NCBI RefSeq assembly: GCF_012927045.1 | Contig: NZ_JABBFW010000001.1 | Location: forward strand, 434,001-498,000 | Source: Azohydromonas caseinilytica | Lineage (GTDB): Bacteria > Pseudomonadota > Gammaproteobacteria > Burkholderiales > Burkholderiaceae_C | DNA: 64,000 bases | Direction: 5' to 3' | In this document: piece after piece, positions 61,411-64,000 of the stretch | Layout: every line of letters begins with the position of its first letter | Position numbering within the stretch: the stretch's first letter is position 1 | Program-made: the position numbers and the translations under genes | Notes under the pieces: generated by a model | What the model saw: the letters and a program-made list of their open reading frames with translations, nothing else | What the model was told of the DNA's origin: nothing | The model's database searches: none

Positions 61411-63024
61411 CTAGCACGCCACCGAGCTCACCTCCACCCTCCCCCACTCCCGCGCACACCACGCTGCCACGCGCGAGCGCGCCGCGGCGTCCATATGCAG
61501 GCCCAGCTTGGTGCGGCGCCACAGCACGTCCTCGGCCGTGGCGGCCCACTCGTGGCGGTGCAGGTAGCGCAGCTCGGCCTCGAACAGCCCCGGTGCCACC
61601 TCGGCGCCGAGCTGCGGCAGTGCCGGGCCGGGCCGCAGCAGCAGCTCGATGCGCGCGCCGTACAGCCGGGCCCAGCGCCGGCGCAGTGAGGCGGGCAGGT
61701 CGGGCCAGCGCCCGCCCAGCGCCAGCTCGAACTGCCGCAGCGCCTGCGCCGGCTCACCCCGTGCCGCCGCGCCGATGAAGGCCGAGAAGTCGCCCCCCGG
61801 CAGCCAGGCGCCGGCCGTCCACGGGCCGCCCGAGGCGCCCAGCCGCGGCGCCAGCAGCTCCGCCGCCTCCTGCGCCAGCACGCGGAAGGTGGTGATCTTG
61901 CCGCCCCAGACGTTGAGCAGCGGCGCGCCTGCGGGCGGCGCCTCCAGCTCCAGCCGGTAGTCGCGCGTCAGCGCCGTGGCCTCGCGCGCGCCGTCGTCCA
62001 GCAGCGGGCGCACGCCGGCATAGCTCCACACCACCTGCGCCGGCCGCACCGGCGCGCGGAAGTAGCGGCCGGCCTGGGCGCACAGGTACTCCACCTCCGC
62101 CGCGCTGGCCTGCGCCGCGCTGGGCTCGCCGCTGGCGGGCAGCTCCACCTCGGTGGTGCCCAGCAGCGTGAAATCGTCCTCGTAGGGAATGGCGAACAGC
62201 ACGCGCCGGTCGGTGCTCTGGAAGACGTAGGCGAAGTCGTGCTCGAACAGCCGCGGCAGCACGATGTGGCTGCCCCGCACCAGGCGCAGCACCTGCAGCG
62301 GGCCCTGCAGCTGCCGGTGCAGGAAGCTCGCCGCCCAGGGCCCGGCGGCATTGACCAGCGCGCGCGCCTGCACGCGCAGTTCGCCCGCGCGCCGGCCGCC
62401 CACGCCGGCCTCGCTGGCGCCCTCCGCGGCCTGCAGCGTCGCGCTCCAGCCCGGCCCCGCGCGGCGCGCGCCGGCGCAGTGCCAGCGGGTGAGCACGCGC
62501 GCGCCGCGCTCGGCGGCGTCCAGCGCGCACAGCAGCACCAGCCGCGCGTCGTCCACCCAGCCGTCGGCGTAGGCGAAGCCCTGCTCGAAGTCCGGGTGCA
62601 GCGGCGCGCCGGCCGGATGCGTGCGCAGGTTCAGCGTCCGCGAGGCCGGCAGCAGCTCGCGCCGCGCCAGGTGGTCGTACAGGAACAGCCCGGCGCGCAG
62701 CATCCAGGCCGGGCGCAGCTCGGGCACATGGGGCAGCACGAAGCGCAGCGCGCGCGTGATGTGCGGCGCGCTGCGCAGGAACAGCTCGCGCTCGGCCAGC
62801 GCCTTGCGCACCAGCGCGAACTCGCCGTGCTCCAGGTAGCGCAGCCCGCCGTGGACGAGCTTGGTCGAGCACGAGGAGGTGTGCTGCGCCAGGTCGCCCT
62901 GCTCGCACAGCAGCACCCGCAGCCCGCGGCCGGCCAGGTCGCGCGCGATGCCCGCGCCGTTGATGCCGCCGCCTACGATCAGGACATCGCAGTGCAGCTC
63001 GGTGGCGGGAAATGAAACGTTCAC
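61411..63024 (-). CDS. glpD: Aerobic glycerol-3-phosphate dehydrogenase
   Basis: 537 aa, FAD-dependent, inner-membrane associated. N-terminal FAD motif [54 protein letters not shown] is complete, as are [10 protein letters not shown] and the C-terminal [18 protein letters not shown]. It oxidises glycerol-3-phosphate to dihydroxyacetone phosphate and feeds electrons to quinone. An arginine/glycine-rich insertion near residues 180-210 ([15 protein letters not shown]) is a small oddity. It is divergent from glpK, so both promoters share 108 bp. Confidence 0.96.
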   Translation of the reverse strand: MNVSFPATELHCDVLIVGGGINGAGIARDLAGRGLRVLLCEQGDLAQHTSSCSTKLVHGGLRYLEHGEFALVRKALAERELFLRSAPHITRALRFVLPHVPELRPAWMLRAGLFLYDHLARRELLPASRTLNLRTHPAGAPLHPDFEQGFAYADGWVDDARLVLLCALDAAERGARVLTRWHCAGARRAGPGWSATLQAAEGASEAGVGGRRAGELRVQARALVNAAGPWAASFLHRQLQGPLQVLRLVRGSHIVLPRLFEHDFAYVFQSTDRRVLFAIPYEDDFTLLGTTEVELPASGEPSAAQASAAEVEYLCAQAGRYFRAPVRPAQVVWSYAGVRPLLDDGAREATALTRDYRLELEAPPAGAPLLNVWGGKITTFRVLAQEAAELLAPRLGASGGPWTAGAWLPGGDFSAFIGAAARGEPAQALRQFELALGGRWPDLPASLRRRWARLYGARIELLLRPGPALPQLGAEVAPGLFEAELRYLHRHEWAATAEDVLWRRTKLGLHMDAAARSRVAAWCAREWGRVEVSSVAC

Positions 63025-63132
63025 GCGCAGACTCCGTCAGGGCCTGAACCATGGTGCGCCGCCTGCTCGCCCCGAGGCAAGCCGCCTAAGCTGGACGGAC
63101 ATGGACGCCAAGAAACCGAAGGAGACACCACC

Positions 63133-64000
63133 ATGAGCTTCATCCTCGCGTTGGACCAGGGCACCTCCAGCTCGCGCAGCATCGTCTTCGACACCGCCGG
63201 GCGCGTGGTGGCCCTGGCCCAGCGCGAGCTGCGCCAGCGCTATCCGCAGCCGGGCTGGGTCGAGCACGACCCGATGGAGATCTGGCGCACGCAGCTCGAC
63301 ACCGCGCGCCAGGCGCTGGCGCAGGCCGGGCTGACGGCGCGCGAGGTGATGGCCATCGGCATCGCCAACCAGCGCGAGACCACGCTGCTGTGGGAGCGCG
63401 CCAGCGGCCGGCCGCTGCACCACGCCATCGTCTGGCAGGACCGCCGCGGCGAGCCGATGTGCGCGGCGCTGCGCGCCCAGGGCCTCGACGCGCTGGTGCG
63501 CGAGCGCACCGGGCTGGTGGTGGACAGCTACTTCTCCGCCACCAAGATCCGCTGGCTGCTGGACAACGTGCCCGGCGCGCGCGGGGCCGCCGAGCGCGGC
63601 GAGCTGGCCTTCGGCACCGTGGACAGCTGGCTGCTGTGGCAGCTCACCGGAGGCCATGTGCATGCCACCGACGTGAGCAACGCCTCGCGCAGCATGCTCT
63701 ACGACATCGGCCGCCAGCGCTGGGACGAGGAGCTGCTGCAGGCCTTCGACATCCCGGCCTCGCTGCTGCCCGAGGTCATGCCCTCCAGCCACCGCTACGG
63801 CGGCACCGACGCGGCGCTGTTCGGCGGCGCCATTCCCGTGTGCGGCATGGCCGGCGACCAGCAGGCCGCGCTGTTCGGCCAAGCCTGCTTCACCCCGGGC
63901 ATGGCCAAGAACACCTACGGCACCGGCTGCTTCCTGCTGATGCACACCGGCCACCGGCTGCAGCGCTCGCGCCACGGCCTCATCGCCACCGCCGCGGCGC
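63133..64000 (+). CDS. glpK: Glycerol kinase, N-terminal part
   Basis: The first 289 codons; the gene runs off the right edge. FGGY-family start [20 protein letters not shown] with the phosphate-binding loop, [24 protein letters not shown] and [13 protein letters not shown] are glycerol-kinase specific, as is [33 protein letters not shown]. It phosphorylates glycerol to glycerol-3-phosphate, the substrate of the divergent glpD. A GGAG site precedes the ATG at 63133. Confidence 0.96.
   Translation, partial: MSFILALDQGTSSSRSIVFDTAGRVVALAQRELRQRYPQPGWVEHDPMEIWRTQLDTARQALAQAGLTAREVMAIGIANQRETTLLWERASGRPLHHAIVWQDRRGEPMCAALRAQGLDALVRERTGLVVDSYFSATKIRWLLDNVPGARGAAERGELAFGTVDSWLLWQLTGGHVHATDVSNASRSMLYDIGRQRWDEELLQAFDIPASLLPEVMPSSHRYGGTDAALFGGAIPVCGMAGDQQAALFGQACFTPGMAKNTYGTGCFLLMHTGHRLQRSRHGLIATAAA

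Overview
The window is a high-G+C chromosomal segment of a betaproteobacterium, most probably a member of the Comamonadaceae. The basis is gene content and protein style: the atpIBEFHAGDC order with a betaproteobacterial AtpI, a methionine synthase split in two, a DUF3567 protein, a PhaM-type granule protein, a proteobacterial GshA/GshB pair and a GlnK-AmtB operon with a TorF-type porin. No rRNA, tRNA, CRISPR array, IS transposase or prophage gene was seen. The window is a housekeeping backbone with one clear accessory insert and one repeat-rich intergenic tract.

Left end (1-3548): the start of a Rep/UvrD helicase, then a two-gene unit on the minus strand: a TIR-domain protein of the predicted nucleotide-binding type, followed 14 bp later by a cytoplasmic glycerophosphodiester phosphodiesterase. 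Both are visibly poorer in G+C than their neighbours, the TIR gene markedly so. This pair is the best candidate here for an undescribed (defence-like) system. An AEC permease is transcribed away from it.

3549-7325: a 1.4-kb gene-free tract with four gapless copies of a 50-nt unit that begins with a DnaA-box sequence, plus several inverted repeats and a possible MITE. A fifth copy lies just upstream of priA. Then hemE.

8513-12873: lemA with two TPM-domain genes, a cluster of REP-like palindromes, and a B12-binding radical SAM protein with an unusual CX4CX2C cluster motif.

13013-20276: the complete F1Fo ATP synthase operon, read on the minus strand from a TATAAT promoter. 20513-25948: DsbD, then a sugar-acid group (SMP-30 lactonase, mutarotase, HpcH/HpaI aldolase) and a GNAT acetyltransferase.

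26175-37160: an unknown 240-aa protein, an Uup-type ABC-F ATPase, then the minus-strand run gshA-kup-benE-gshB, in which potassium uptake and a BenE-type permease sit between the two glutathione synthesis genes. Next is torF-glnK-amtB, which has a near-consensus sigma-54 promoter and an NtrC-like site upstream, so it should be nitrogen regulated.

37380-48687: comM, a glycine-zipper protein, split metH, a tandem AAA+ ATPase, DUF3567, DUF3108 and a divergent FAH-family protein. 48787-58397: an aspartic protease, PhaM, a FIST protein, then a 2-hydroxyacid utilisation block made of a LysR regulator, lactate permease and glcDEF. 58444-64000: a SnoaL-like protein, an EamA exporter, phosphatidylserine synthase, a lipoprotein, and divergent glpD/glpK, with glpK cut by the window edge.
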